The notes beneath the pieces were generated by a model that was not told where the DNA came from, searched no databases, and worked only from the letters and a program-made list of their open reading frames with translations. DNA of 44,049 nucleotides. Origin: Komarekiella delphini-convector SJRDD-AB1 (lineage in GTDB: Bacteria; Cyanobacteriota; Cyanobacteriia; Cyanobacteriales; Nostocaceae). Location: NCBI RefSeq assembly GCF_014831675.1, contig NZ_VJXY01000052.1, positions 1 to 44,049 on the forward strand, read 5' to 3'. The stretch's first letter is position 1; each line of letters starts with the position of its first letter. Positions 1 through 7,938 of this stretch are shown here, in pieces. The position numbers and the translations under genes are program-made.

Positions 1-1
1 C

Positions 2-100
2 ATTTTGTCCCAACTGAAGTTAGGTAAGCAAGCTACTGGGTATAAAACTGCTCAGAAGGCTCTCAATCGGTTCATTTCTGAACTAATCGGTTCAGTTTAG
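2..100 (+). CDS. C-terminal end of an unidentified protein (runs off left edge)
   Basis: An open frame enters from the left edge and ends at TAG after 32 residues. The tail is rich in Lys, Gln and Leu and ends in FISELIGSV; it looks like an amphipathic helix. I do not recognise the family. Its interest is its position: the stop lies at the point where the oxidoreductase gene on the other strand loses its homology-like sequence, so this could be the last gene of an inserted element. It may also be a chance frame, since only 33 codons are visible. Confidence 0.3.
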   Translation: MLSQLKLGKQATGYKTAQKALNRFISELIGSV

Positions 101-384
101 CTGCTTGGGGAATTCGCCAACGGTATCGAGGGACTGTAAGATAGCCCAGAGTAGAGTGACGGGCCTGAGTCAAATTTAAATCCATTGCGCTCAAAAGCAT
201 GGGCAGCACCACCAGGGATAGAATGACTCTCGCAGACTATGACATCAAAACCATACCTTGCCAAAAGAGCAGCACAACTTAAACCACCTATACCGCTACC
301 AATAACAACTATATCTGTTTGACGATCGCTTGAATTCGATGTTACCTGAAACAAGGTTTGTCTCTCTACTACTTTTGTAAACAC
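97..384 (-). pseudogene. Truncated FAD/NAD(P)-binding oxidoreductase (phytoene desaturase/CrtISO-like N-terminus)
   Basis: The 95-residue frame carries a dinucleotide-binding fold, DIVVIGSGIGGLSCAALLA (GxGxxG, about residues 25-43), followed by the acidic end of the second strand (CES) and the GGAAHAFERNGFKFDSGPS block. This block is typical of carotenoid isomerase/desaturase-like flavoproteins, which are normally about 500 residues long. After LSYSPSI the sequence stops looking like the family (PLANSPSS) and meets TAA. The first codon of the frame is GTG and there is no clear ribosome site, so the true start is uncertain. More than 80 percent of the protein is missing. It is either a pseudogene or the 5' half of a gene interrupted by an element lying to the left. 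Confidence 0.7.
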
Positions 385-694
385 AATAACCAGAATTGTA
401 CAACCTTGCTGTTAACTAGCATATGTTATATTTTTAATAGTCATCGAAGCGATCGCAAATTTATCCTTATAATATTTCAGCAAATATAATTACCCGTTTT
501 GGAAAAGTAAAAGAAAAAACTTTCTGATCTCCTGCGAATATCTGCTTATCATAAAAACTTTCTATAAACAACAAAATTGTTACTTTATTAGTATACAAAT
601 CGGTATTCCAATCTATTGAATTTTCCCTCACCTCATACTCAGGTAGTATGTAATATCAAGCTGAATAGATTTAAGATAAACAAAAATCAGCATA
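385..694. other. Intergenic region between truncated oxidoreductase and rbsK
   Basis: This is an AT-rich gap between two divergent genes and contains one HIP1 octamer near 450. It should hold the promoters for both sides, but I see no convincing -35/-10 pair, terminator or operator. Confidence 0.5.
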
Positions 695-1630
695 ATGAGT
701 ATTATCGTCTTCGGCAGCATCAATATAGACCTGGTAGCAACAGCACCCCGGTTGCCAGTTGCAGGCGAAACGCTGCTGGGAGAAGATTTTTTTAAAGTTC
801 CGGGAGGTAAAGGAGCAAATCAAGCTGTAGCACTAGCGCGATTAGGAATTCCTACTCATATGGTGGGACGTGTAGGGCCACAAAATTTTGGTGTGGAACT
901 TGTCAACAATTTGCAAGCGTCTGGTGTGCAAACTGACAATATTTTTGTAGATAAAAATGTTACTTCTGGAGTTGCTATCATCACCGTAGATTATGCTGGT
1001 GAAAATCAAATTATTGTGATTCCTGGTGCAAATGGGCGCGTTAATCAAGAAGATGTAAAACGATTGTCTCACTTATTGCCAGAAGCTACATTACTACTTT
1101 TACAACTAGAAATTCCTATTGCTGCTGTAGTTGCAGCTGCTCAAGCAGCACGAAATGCAAATATCAAAGTAATTCTTGACCCTGCACCCGCACAATCTGA
1201 TTTACCTGCTGAACTTTACCCACTAGTAGACATTATTACCCCAAATGAAGTTGAGGCTGGGCAATTGGTGGGTTTTCCTGTAGATGGAGAGGAAAAAGCA
1301 GCAGAAGCATCTACGGTTTTATTGCAACGAGGTGTGAAATGTGCGATCGTCAAATTGGGTGCTAAGGGTGTTTTCTGTGCTACTGCTGAGGAAAAATTCT
1401 TTGTACCCGCGTTTCCAGTTCATACAGTTGACACAGTTGCAGCAGGTGATGCTTTTAATGGCGGTTTAGCAGCAGCACTTTTTCAAGGATTTTCTCTAAA
1501 ACAAGCAGTTATTTGGGGTACGGCGGCGGGTGCTTTGGCAACAACAAGACCAGGCGCACAAACTTCGCTACCAGATAGGTTTACGTTTGATGCTTTTCTC
1601 AAAGAGAGGGGACTGGGGACTGGGGATTAG
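695..1630 (+). CDS. rbsK: Ribokinase (PfkB family)
   Basis: Ribokinase phosphorylates D-ribose to ribose 5-phosphate with ATP in the cytoplasm. At 311 residues the protein has the usual family length. The N-terminal signature GSINIDLVA and the sugar-binding GGKGANQAVALARLG block (about residues 38-52) are present. The C-terminal PfkB signature is DTVAAGDAFNGG (about residues 246-257), with the catalytic Asp in AAGD, where most relatives have GAGD. The ATG at 695 has no strong ribosome site. The last codons (GLGTGD) are encoded by a tandem heptamer repeat, so the natural C-terminus has probably been altered by repeat expansion. Neighbouring nucleoside hydrolase and cytosine deaminase genes fit a role in recycling ribose from nucleosides. 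Confidence 0.92.
   Translation: MSIIVFGSINIDLVATAPRLPVAGETLLGEDFFKVPGGKGANQAVALARLGIPTHMVGRVGPQNFGVELVNNLQASGVQTDNIFVDKNVTSGVAIITVDYAGENQIIVIPGANGRVNQEDVKRLSHLLPEATLLLLQLEIPIAAVVAAAQAARNANIKVILDPAPAQSDLPAELYPLVDIITPNEVEAGQLVGFPVDGEEKAAEASTVLLQRGVKCAIVKLGAKGVFCATAEEKFFVPAFPVHTVDTVAAGDAFNGGLAAALFQGFSLKQAVIWGTAAGALATTRPGAQTSLPDRFTFDAFLKERGLGTGD
1608..1628. repeat. Tandem heptamer repeat (GGGGACT x3, last copy GGGGATT)
   Basis: Three head-to-tail 7-mers: two exact GGGGACT copies and one GGGGATT. They overlap the last codons of rbsK and supply its stop codon. This is the short tandem heptamer type common in heterocystous cyanobacteria. Confidence 0.8.
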
Positions 1631-1677
1631 GCACTGAGGAGGAGGGGAAGCAGGGGGACAAAGAATAACTAATGTCC

Positions 1678-1698
1678 AATGACAAATGACAAATGACT
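1678..1698. repeat. Tandem heptamer repeat (AATGACA x3, last copy AATGACT)
   Basis: A second, different set of 7-mers lies between rbsK and the convergent deaminase gene: two AATGACA copies and one AATGACT. The last copy reaches into the deaminase stop codon. Confidence 0.75.
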
Positions 1699-2128
1699 AT
1701 TTCCCAATATCCTCATTCCAAAGTTCTGGATTAGTTTCAATAAATTCGTTCATCATCTTCTCGCATTCGTCAAGATTGAGATCAATTACTTCCACACCAT
1801 GAGATACCATAAATTCTTTAGCGCCTGGAAAAGTTCTTGATTCTCCGACGATGACTTTTTTTATACCAAATTGTACAACTGCTCCGGCGCAGAGGTAACA
1901 CGGCATTAAGGTTGAATAGAGTGTTGTACCTCTGTAGCTACCAACTCTACCAGCATTGCGGAGACAATCAATTTCGGCGTGGGTAACAGGATCGCTATCT
2001 TGCACACGTTTGTTGTGTCCTTTGCCGAGAATTTGACCATCTTTAACAAGAACAGAACCAATGGGAATTCCACCTTCTTGTCTGCCTTGTTTTGCTTGTG
2101 CGATCGCAACTTCCATAAACTCATCCAT
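1697..2128 (-). CDS. Cytosine deaminase, yeast FCY1 type (nucleoside/cytidine deaminase fold)
   Basis: This zinc hydrolase is predicted to convert cytosine to uracil and ammonia. Of its 143 residues, His50, Cys77 and Cys80 (HAE and PCYLC) form the expected zinc site, and Glu52 is the proton shuttle. From memory, the whole length follows yeast cytosine deaminase: GGIPIGS near residue 19, the VIVGESRTF segment, and the C-terminal helix ending WNEDIGK compared with WFEDIGE in yeast. This is the small deaminase fold, not the large amidohydrolase CodA. The ATG at 2126-2128 has a good AAGGAG site 7-9 bases upstream. A related substrate such as guanine or another pterin or purine cannot be excluded. 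Confidence 0.82.
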   Translation of the reverse strand: MDEFMEVAIAQAKQGRQEGGIPIGSVLVKDGQILGKGHNKRVQDSDPVTHAEIDCLRNAGRVGSYRGTTLYSTLMPCYLCAGAVVQFGIKKVIVGESRTFPGAKEFMVSHGVEVIDLNLDECEKMMNEFIETNPELWNEDIGK

Positions 2129-2143
2129 ATTAATTCTCCTTTT

Positions 2144-3067
2144 ATGTCAAAACAACTCGTATTAATGGATCACGATGGCGGTGTAGATGATTATCTAGCA
2201 ACTATGCTGCTGTTGACGATGGATCATATCGAACTTCTCGGTGTCGTCGTCACTCCAGCCGATTGTTATATTCAACCAGCCGTTAGCGCTACACGTAAAA
2301 TTCTCGATTTGATGGGATTTTCTCATATCCCGGTTGCAGAAAGCACAGTGCGTGGTATTAATCCATTTCCTAGTCTCTATCGCCGCGATTCCTTTATCGT
2401 TGATCATCTCCCCATTCTCAATCAGAGCGAAACCATCAACACGCCTTTGGTTGCCGAAACAGGTCAAAATTTTATGATCAAGGTGTTGCGTGAAGCATCT
2501 CAACCAGTAACGTTGATGGTAACTGGCCCTCTAACCACGATTGCAGTGGCTCTAGACAAAGCACCAGACATTGAAGCGAAGATTCAAAAGATTGTCTGGA
2601 TGGGTGGTGCATTGAATGTCTTTGGCAATGTAGAAAAAAGTTTAGAAGCAGGACAAGATGGTTCCGCAGAATGGAATGCTTATTGGGATCCAGTTTCAGC
2701 GGCGCAAGTGTGGCAAACTCAGATTGAAATTATTATGTGTCCTTTGGATCTGACTAATAATGTCCCAGTCACATCAGAATTAGTACAGAAAATGGGGCGA
2801 CAGCGCCACTATCCCATCTCTGATTTAGCAGGACAATGTTATGCATTGGTTATCCCGCAAGATTATTATTTCTGGGATGTATTGGCAACAGCTTATCTGG
2901 GACATCCAGAATTTTATCAATTGCGAGAATGGGAAACAAAAATTATCACCACAGGACTTGGCCAGGGGTGTACTCAAGTAGTTTCTGGCGGTCGTAAAAT
3001 TTCTGCAATGGATCAGGTGGATAAAGCAGCTTTTTATGCTTATATTTTGCAGCAATGGGCGAGATAA
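2144..3067 (+). CDS. Nucleoside hydrolase (IunH/RihA superfamily)
   Basis: It hydrolyses the N-glycosidic bond of ribonucleosides to give ribose and a free base. I chose the ATG at 2144 (307 residues, the family norm) because the calcium-binding signature DHDGGVDD begins at residue 9 and must stay near the N-terminus; an upstream TTG-type extension would overlap the deaminase gene. Other family marks are VTGPLTTIAVAL near residue 125, MGGALNVFGN near residue 152 and the late Asp in YFWDVLATAYL. No ribosome site is seen in front of this ATG, because the 15-bp gap carries the site of the divergent deaminase instead. Ribokinase nearby can use the ribose released. Confidence 0.88.
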   Translation: MSKQLVLMDHDGGVDDYLATMLLLTMDHIELLGVVVTPADCYIQPAVSATRKILDLMGFSHIPVAESTVRGINPFPSLYRRDSFIVDHLPILNQSETINTPLVAETGQNFMIKVLREASQPVTLMVTGPLTTIAVALDKAPDIEAKIQKIVWMGGALNVFGNVEKSLEAGQDGSAEWNAYWDPVSAAQVWQTQIEIIMCPLDLTNNVPVTSELVQKMGRQRHYPISDLAGQCYALVIPQDYYFWDVLATAYLGHPEFYQLREWETKIITTGLGQGCTQVVSGGRKISAMDQVDKAAFYAYILQQWAR

Positions 3068-3689
3068 AAAATTAAAAATTAAACTTCATTACTTCTTTTT
3101 CAACGATTCTTAGAAAACTCTGTACCCTACCTGAAGCGATCGCAATCCCCACCTGACCTTTTAACATACGCAGCAGAACGAGTGATGTGCTTGATTAAAG
3201 TCGTGCAAAAACTAGCTCAGCCACCTTCCCAACTTGCACAGAATCTTCGATAATCCACGATTAAAAACTCCCTCAGTCTTTCTAAGACTGATGCCTCAGA
3301 AAAGTATTTTCAAAAAAATTTAATCACTGAAAATACTAAATTTTGTGGAAATTTTTCAGTAATTTCCACAATTTATTTTTTTCGACTCCGTTAAATCCAC
3401 TATAAATTTTACTTTCCTTCCTCCCAACAGATTTGAAAATAGCTAACTATACTTATAAATCGCCTCTCAGTAAATAATTAACTATACAATCTCAAATTTT
3501 TACTACGTATATCTATTGATATTTTATATGAAATAGTTGTCTTAAAATCCTTTGTTTGCAACAGCTTTTCTCCAACTTTAGATTCACTCAGTCAATACAT
3601 TTTTTTGGTAAAAACAATTCTTAATCACTACACAAATCCCAAGCTTACGTGCCAGTCTATGGATATCAAATGATTAGGACAATAAATCA
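3068..3689. other. Intergenic region with one short hairpin
   Basis: This 622-bp AT-rich gap holds one HIP1 site (about 3136) and a perfect 8-bp stem with a 3-nt loop (3273-3291, TCAGTCTT/AAGACTGA) that has no following T-run. A stop-free stretch at 3083-3254 on the + strand has no credible start codon, and I cannot link it to any family. The remainder should include the promoter of the PEP-CTERM gene. Confidence 0.5.
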
Positions 3690-4403
3690 ATGTCTACTCT
3701 AAAAAATCTATCATTCGCCTTGGTCGGAGCAACAGTTATTTTTATGGGTGCTAACCCAGCCGGTGCTGTTAGCTTAACCCAAGGCGGTTCCACACCTGTT
3801 GCAGGAGAAGGTCAATACACTAATATTCAAGGTGCTCAAACTATCAACTTTAATGACGGTGTAGCACCTTCTTCTGGAGTTGTTACTTACTCCGCAACCA
3901 ATGGAATTGTAGAAGGGTCTGTAAGCGGTCAATATGCTACCCCTTTTAATAACACCAGCAAATATCTAACAATTTCTCCAACAGGTGAGAAAGTTGATGA
4001 TAAGGATTTTGCAGGCAACTCTGGTGATGTAACTATTAACTTTGCTCAGAATCTTGATTACTTTGGTTTCTACTGGGGATCAATAGACACATATAACTTT
4101 GTCGATGTTTATAGCGGGGGTACGCTGCTAAAAACATTCAATGGCGCAGATGTTCCTGGTGCTCCAGCTAATGGTGAGCAGAGTGGTAGTACAAATAATG
4201 TATACATTAATTTGTTAGCTGATACCACTAAAGGAGAAACTTTTGACAAGGTAGTTTTGAGATCGACAGGTCGTGCATTTGAAACTGATAACCATAGCTA
4301 TAGGCTAGCTAGTGTTCCTGAATCTAGTTCTACGTTAGGTTTACTAGCTTTCGGTATTTTGAGTGCTGGCTCATTTATGAAACGGAAATCAAAGACAGCT
4401 TGA
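3690..4403 (+). CDS. PEP-CTERM sorted surface/secreted protein
   Basis: The 237-residue protein starts with a Sec signal peptide (basic MSTLKN, hydrophobic core, cleavage probably after PAGA near residue 26). It ends with a PEP-CTERM sorting signal: VPESS at about residue 208, a transmembrane stretch GLLAFGILSAG, then the basic tail KRKSK. Such tails are recognised by exosortase, which removes them on export. The middle is rich in Gly, Asn, Ser and Thr, with few charged residues, and looks like a beta-sandwich domain; no catalytic motif is visible. An AGGA lies about 10 bases before the ATG. Its exact role is unknown; related proteins are thought to sit in the cell surface or polysaccharide matrix. 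Confidence 0.85.
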   Translation: MSTLKNLSFALVGATVIFMGANPAGAVSLTQGGSTPVAGEGQYTNIQGAQTINFNDGVAPSSGVVTYSATNGIVEGSVSGQYATPFNNTSKYLTISPTGEKVDDKDFAGNSGDVTINFAQNLDYFGFYWGSIDTYNFVDVYSGGTLLKTFNGADVPGAPANGEQSGSTNNVYINLLADTTKGETFDKVVLRSTGRAFETDNHSYRLASVPESSSTLGLLAFGILSAGSFMKRKSKTA

Positions 4404-4499
4404 AATTGTCCGTTCAGACTCTCTGAAAAGTTTAAAATATTGTTTTGAGATATCAAGCCTGGCAACAATGCTAGGTTTTAATTTTAATATAATGCACAA

Positions 4500-4530
4500 A
4501 AAAGACGCGAAGTTTTCCTTCGCGTCTTTT
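4500..4530. terminator. Bidirectional intrinsic terminator
   Basis: A perfect 13-bp stem (AAAAGACGCGAAG paired with CTTCGCGTCTTTT) around a 5-nt loop has an A-run on the left and a T-run on the right. It therefore works on both strands and sits between the convergent PEP-CTERM gene and the porin gene, 16 bp from the porin stop codon. Confidence 0.93.
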
Positions 4531-4546
4531 CGTAAAATTATGATAA

Positions 4547-6142
4547 TTAGAAACTGAATGTAGTTCTGAGCGCACCAATCACAACATCATCGTTGTCATT
4601 ATTATGATCTGGGGATGTTAACCAGATGACGCCTGGAGTAATGGTGATATTGTCACTCAGCTTGTACTGGTAGAATGCCTCAATATGATAAGAAGTATCG
4701 TCATCTTCTGCTAATCCGGCAACACTGGAACTTGTTACCCTCGGCTCTACTCCAGCAATAATACCAGCTAAATTACCTTTTTTACCAAGGTCAGGGAAGC
4801 CAAGAGTTACAGCGTAGTTCCAAATATCAACATCTCCACGGTTTCCACTCAAGGTGCGACTGTTTGTGTACCCAGCCCAACCACCCAAGACTAATCTATC
4901 ACTGATGCCAATAGATGCTTGGACACCATAAGAATTGCTGGAAAATGCTACTTCTTCTAAACCCTGGTCAGCTGCTAAATTCGTGAAAGTTGCCGCATTA
5001 CTACCTGTGAGTAGTGGCTGTTTGTAGGAATTGATGTAAGTTAAACCAATAGAAATGCGATCGCTTGGTTTCACGGTCAACTGAGCCAGCGCCCCATAAG
5101 CACCATCAAACAAACCATTACTAGGAGCAGGGTTATTCGCTGTACCACTCAAATAGCCTAAACTGAGTGCTAATTTATCACCAAACTCGTGGGTTACTCC
5201 CAACCCCGCACCACCTATCTGGTTATAAATTGGGTTACGTGTGCCAAAGGTTGACAAAGCACCAAATGCACCATCACCATCAAAGATATTGATAGTACTG
5301 GTTAGGTCATCTGCTGCACCTGCATTAGCAATAGCGATCGCCTGTGTATTTTTTCCCAGAGGAAATTTATACCACAGTGCATCTATGCCAGCATCGTTGT
5401 TCGCATCTGCACCACTATTACCACTTGCAAAAAACAAGTTGCCTTCTGGGGTATTAATGTTAGGGCTAACAATATTATTAGTTTGGATTCTAGTGAACAG
5501 TGTATCTTCCCCTGTGAAACTAGTTACAAATTCAACACGCGCTCGTACTCCCAGAGTTGTATTCTGATCTACAATTTCTGCACCGTTGACGTTTTCACCC
5601 GACAAAACATCGCTAATGACTGTGACAACTTGGCCTTGGAGTTTGGTTGTGGTTGAGAACTGATTCGCTTCCAACTCAGCAGCGCGTGCTTCTACTGCAT
5701 CGACTCGACCTCGTAGTGTCGCTAGTTCTGTGGAAAATTCTTCTTGTAGCTTTTGCAGTTGAGCTAAATCCCCTTTTGTTACCAGTTCACCAGTGGCGGT
5801 AGCAATGAGTTCGTTAACCCGATCAAGACAAGCATTCAAACCAGCAGCAAACTCATATCGCGTCATTGCTCGATTACCGCGATAAGTCCCATTTGGATAT
5901 CCTGCAATACAGCCATAACGCTCTACCAGCGATTGCAATGCTTGGAATGCCCAGTCTGTTGGTTGCACATCCGACAACTGAGATACCGAGGTAACTTGCG
6001 CCATTACCTTGTTTTGTGTAACTTCAGCTTGATTAATTTCCGCTGTAGTTGATGTTTCACTTGCAAATGCAGCAGTATTGACAAAAAGTATTGCAGCATA
6101 AATTACTGGACTAGCCAGCAAATATTTACAGAATTTTTGCAT
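4547..6142 (-). CDS. SLH-domain OprB-type outer-membrane porin (iron uptake porin family)
   Basis: This is a cyanobacterial outer-membrane channel for ions and small solutes. I place the start at the ATG at 6140-6142 (531 residues) because GTGAGG lies just upstream; the longer frame opens only with a TTG at 6160. The order is: a signal peptide ending at about AFA (residue 27), an SLH domain that binds the peptidoglycan-linked polymer (LSDVQPTDWAFQAL through YEFAAGLNACLDRV, about residues 54-110), a coiled-coil linker (about 115-165), then a Gly/Asn-rich OprB-type beta-barrel ending in Phe (TTFSF), as outer-membrane proteins do. A Fur/Zur-like box lies 234 bp upstream, so regulation by metal supply is possible. 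Confidence 0.9.
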   Translation of the reverse strand: MQKFCKYLLASPVIYAAILFVNTAAFASETSTTAEINQAEVTQNKVMAQVTSVSQLSDVQPTDWAFQALQSLVERYGCIAGYPNGTYRGNRAMTRYEFAAGLNACLDRVNELIATATGELVTKGDLAQLQKLQEEFSTELATLRGRVDAVEARAAELEANQFSTTTKLQGQVVTVISDVLSGENVNGAEIVDQNTTLGVRARVEFVTSFTGEDTLFTRIQTNNIVSPNINTPEGNLFFASGNSGADANNDAGIDALWYKFPLGKNTQAIAIANAGAADDLTSTINIFDGDGAFGALSTFGTRNPIYNQIGGAGLGVTHEFGDKLALSLGYLSGTANNPAPSNGLFDGAYGALAQLTVKPSDRISIGLTYINSYKQPLLTGSNAATFTNLAADQGLEEVAFSSNSYGVQASIGISDRLVLGGWAGYTNSRTLSGNRGDVDIWNYAVTLGFPDLGKKGNLAGIIAGVEPRVTSSSVAGLAEDDDTSYHIEAFYQYKLSDNITITPGVIWLTSPDHNNDNDDVVIGALRTTFSF

Positions 6143-6375
6143 TTTTTTCCTCACACTCAATTACAATTCACAACCACATTGCGCTTTTTTAAACGCGTAT
6201 TTTATGAGAAAGTTTTTCAATAATCTTATCAGAATTAAGCAAATTTTCTAACAAAACTAAGTCAATAAATCCTAATTATTTAGGAAAGGCTAGATAGTAG
6301 ACACTAGAACCCCCAAATAATTATCTTGTCATTTCTTACACAGTAAACCTAAGAATAATCTTGCTTAGATTGCAT

Positions 6376-6395
6376 GAGAATGAGAATTATTATAA
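6376..6395. promoter_or_regulatory. Fur/Zur-like operator box
   Basis: TGAGAATTATTATAA (6381-6395) matches the 7-1-7 Fur-family palindrome TGATAAT-N-ATTATCA at 12 of 14 positions. The overlapping 19-mer from 6376 matches the classical Fur box at 15 of 19. The box lies between the divergent porin and znuA genes, immediately left of a miniature repeat element. Zur is the obvious candidate for znuA, but Fur and the porin promoter are equally possible. Confidence 0.5.
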
Positions 6396-6413
6396 TATAA
6401 AATATAGAAGAAC

Positions 6414-6810
6414 AGAACTTACGCACTCAAATCCCCCAACCCCCTTAAAAAGGGGGCTTTATAAATTCCCCCCTTTTGAAGGGGAGCCAGCGCGGTCTTC
6501 TCCCAAAGGGAGAGGCTAGCGCCAAGGGGGTTTCCACGCCACTCCCCACAACGGATAGCGCAGCGTAAAGCCTTCTCTTCTCCTATCGGAGACACTTCGT
6601 GAACGAGAGGCTTCGCCTTAAGCGAAGCCATGCCGCAGGCTTTACGGCATGGCTTCTCTACTTTGAGGCTTCGCCAACGCTGAGAGCGAGTCTTGTCTGC
6701 GACACGCTGCGCGAACGAGCGTCGGGAACCTCCGCCTTGGGGTGGCTCCCCATGAGCGACTGGCGTGGGCTAGGGGGGATCTAGGTTTCAGCCTTCAGTG
6801 CGTAAGTCCT
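6414..6810. mobile_element. MITE-like palindromic element, copy 1 (397 bp)
   Basis: The ends are 14-bp inverted repeats with one mismatch (AGAACTTACGCACT on the left; the right end read inverted is AGGACTTACGCACT). The interior is GC-rich and made of nested short palindromes and runs such as CCCCC...GGGGG, with no credible coding sequence; short frames that cross it are artefacts. A 346-bp relative with the same ends and orientation lies at 10897. It must be mobilised by a transposase coded elsewhere. It separates the Fur/Zur-like box from znuA and will be part of any transcript started at that box. Confidence 0.85.
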
Positions 6811-6877
6811 AAAGAAGTCTTATTGCCAACAAAAATTTTGCCAAAGGCACAAGCATCTTTGTGGAGGAGAAAACACC

Positions 6878-7897
6878 GTGATTTGGACTTGTATAGGACG
6901 TAAAATAGGTAAAGAAGGATGCGGCATTCTGCCCCTAATTACTCTGCTCACGTTATCAATTGCAGCCGGCTGTAACCAATCGAACACTAATCAAGGAACA
7001 ACTTCTCAACAGTCACCGCAAGCACAAGAGGCTGCATCCACCCCATCAGTGCAAGCAGAAAAAACTAAAGTGGTGACAACGTTTTTGCCAATGTATTTGT
7101 TTACTAAAGCAGTAGCAGGCAATGTAGCAGACGTAGAAATTTTAGTCCCACCGGGTACTGAAGTACACGAGTACCAAGCAACACCAGAAAATGTCAAAGC
7201 GATCGCCACTGCAAATGTGTTAGTAAAAAATGGCTTGGGGTTAGAAGAATTTCTGAAAGATACTGTTAAAAATGCTCAAAATCCTAAATTAACTGAAATT
7301 GATACCAGTAAAGGTATTAAGCTCTTGAATGAAATTTCACCAGTTGAGGAAACAGCGAAAGCAGAAAAAGACCACGACCACGACCACACAGCAGGTAATC
7401 CTCACGTTTGGTTAGATCCAGTTTTGGCAAAACAGCAGGTAATAAATATACGTGATGGGTTAATTGCATCTGATCCGGCGAATAAAGCTGCTTATGAGGC
7501 AAATGCTGCTACTTATATTAAAGAATTAGACAGTTTAAACGGCGAATTTCAGCAGACTTTGCAGAAAAATCCTAACTGCACTTTTATTACCTTTCATGAT
7601 GCGTTTCCATACTTAGCCCAAAGATATAAACTCAAGCAAGTTGCTGTGGTAAAAGTTCCTGAAGATCAACTTTCACCGACAGATGTGCAAAATGCAGTGA
7701 ATGCTGTAAAAAAGTATAAAGTTAAAGCTTTATTTAGCGAACCTGGAGTAGATAACAAATTGCTAACCAGTCTTTCTCAAGACTTAAAATTAACTCTGCG
7801 TCCACTGGATTCTCTGGAAACTGGTGAAACAGATCCGCAATATTATTTCAAAGCAATGAGAGCTAATTTGCAAACTCTAGAAACTGCTTGTAAATAG
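6878..7897 (+). CDS. znuA: Zinc ABC transporter substrate-binding lipoprotein
   Basis: This is the periplasmic zinc-binding component of the ZnuABC importer. The start is GTG with a strong GGAGGAG site eight bases upstream. A lipobox (SIAAGC, Cys32) indicates membrane anchoring. The cluster A-I fold shows metal-ligand histidines in VHEYQATPENV (about residue 97), NPHVWLDP (about 176) and FHDAF (about 240). A His/Asp-rich loop EKDHDHDHTAGNPH sits between them and points to zinc rather than manganese. Length (339 residues) is normal. znuC follows after 41 bp, so the two are likely co-transcribed. A manganese role is less likely because of the His-rich loop. Confidence 0.9.
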   Translation: MIWTCIGRKIGKEGCGILPLITLLTLSIAAGCNQSNTNQGTTSQQSPQAQEAASTPSVQAEKTKVVTTFLPMYLFTKAVAGNVADVEILVPPGTEVHEYQATPENVKAIATANVLVKNGLGLEEFLKDTVKNAQNPKLTEIDTSKGIKLLNEISPVEETAKAEKDHDHDHTAGNPHVWLDPVLAKQQVINIRDGLIASDPANKAAYEANAATYIKELDSLNGEFQQTLQKNPNCTFITFHDAFPYLAQRYKLKQVAVVKVPEDQLSPTDVQNAVNAVKKYKVKALFSEPGVDNKLLTSLSQDLKLTLRPLDSLETGETDPQYYFKAMRANLQTLETACK

Positions 7898-7914
7898 GTT
7901 TAATTGAACTTCTT

Positions 7915-7932
7915 AATTTTGAATTTTGAATT
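7915..7932. repeat. Tandem heptamer repeat (AATTTTG) between znuA and znuC
   Basis: Two exact AATTTTG copies and the start of a third fill most of the 41-bp gap between znuA and znuC. Confidence 0.55.
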
Positions 7933-7938
7933 AGTTAA

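Noticed and set aside
616-649. Possible sigma-70 promoter TTGAAT ... TAGTAT before rbsK
   Set aside because: The spacing is 22 bp, too long for a normal promoter, and such A/T-rich matches are frequent by chance here.
1608-1698. CRISPR-like tandem repeats
   Set aside because: The units are 7 bp with no spacers; they are ordinary cyanobacterial heptamer repeats. No CRISPR array was seen anywhere in the window.
1979-2143. A 55-residue N-terminal extension of the nucleoside hydrolase
   Set aside because: It would overlap the deaminase gene on the other strand and put the Ca-binding DHDGGVDD motif far from the N-terminus, against the family pattern.
3083-3254. A stop-free stretch on the + strand after the nucleoside hydrolase
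   Set aside because: It has no credible start codon or ribosome site and matches no family known to me; kept only as a note in the intergenic entry.
6419-6784. Two short open frames (6419-6631 on - and 6599-6784 on +) inside the first miniature element
   Set aside because: They are formed by GC-rich palindromic repeat DNA, have no ribosome site and resemble no protein; similar frames occur in copy 2.
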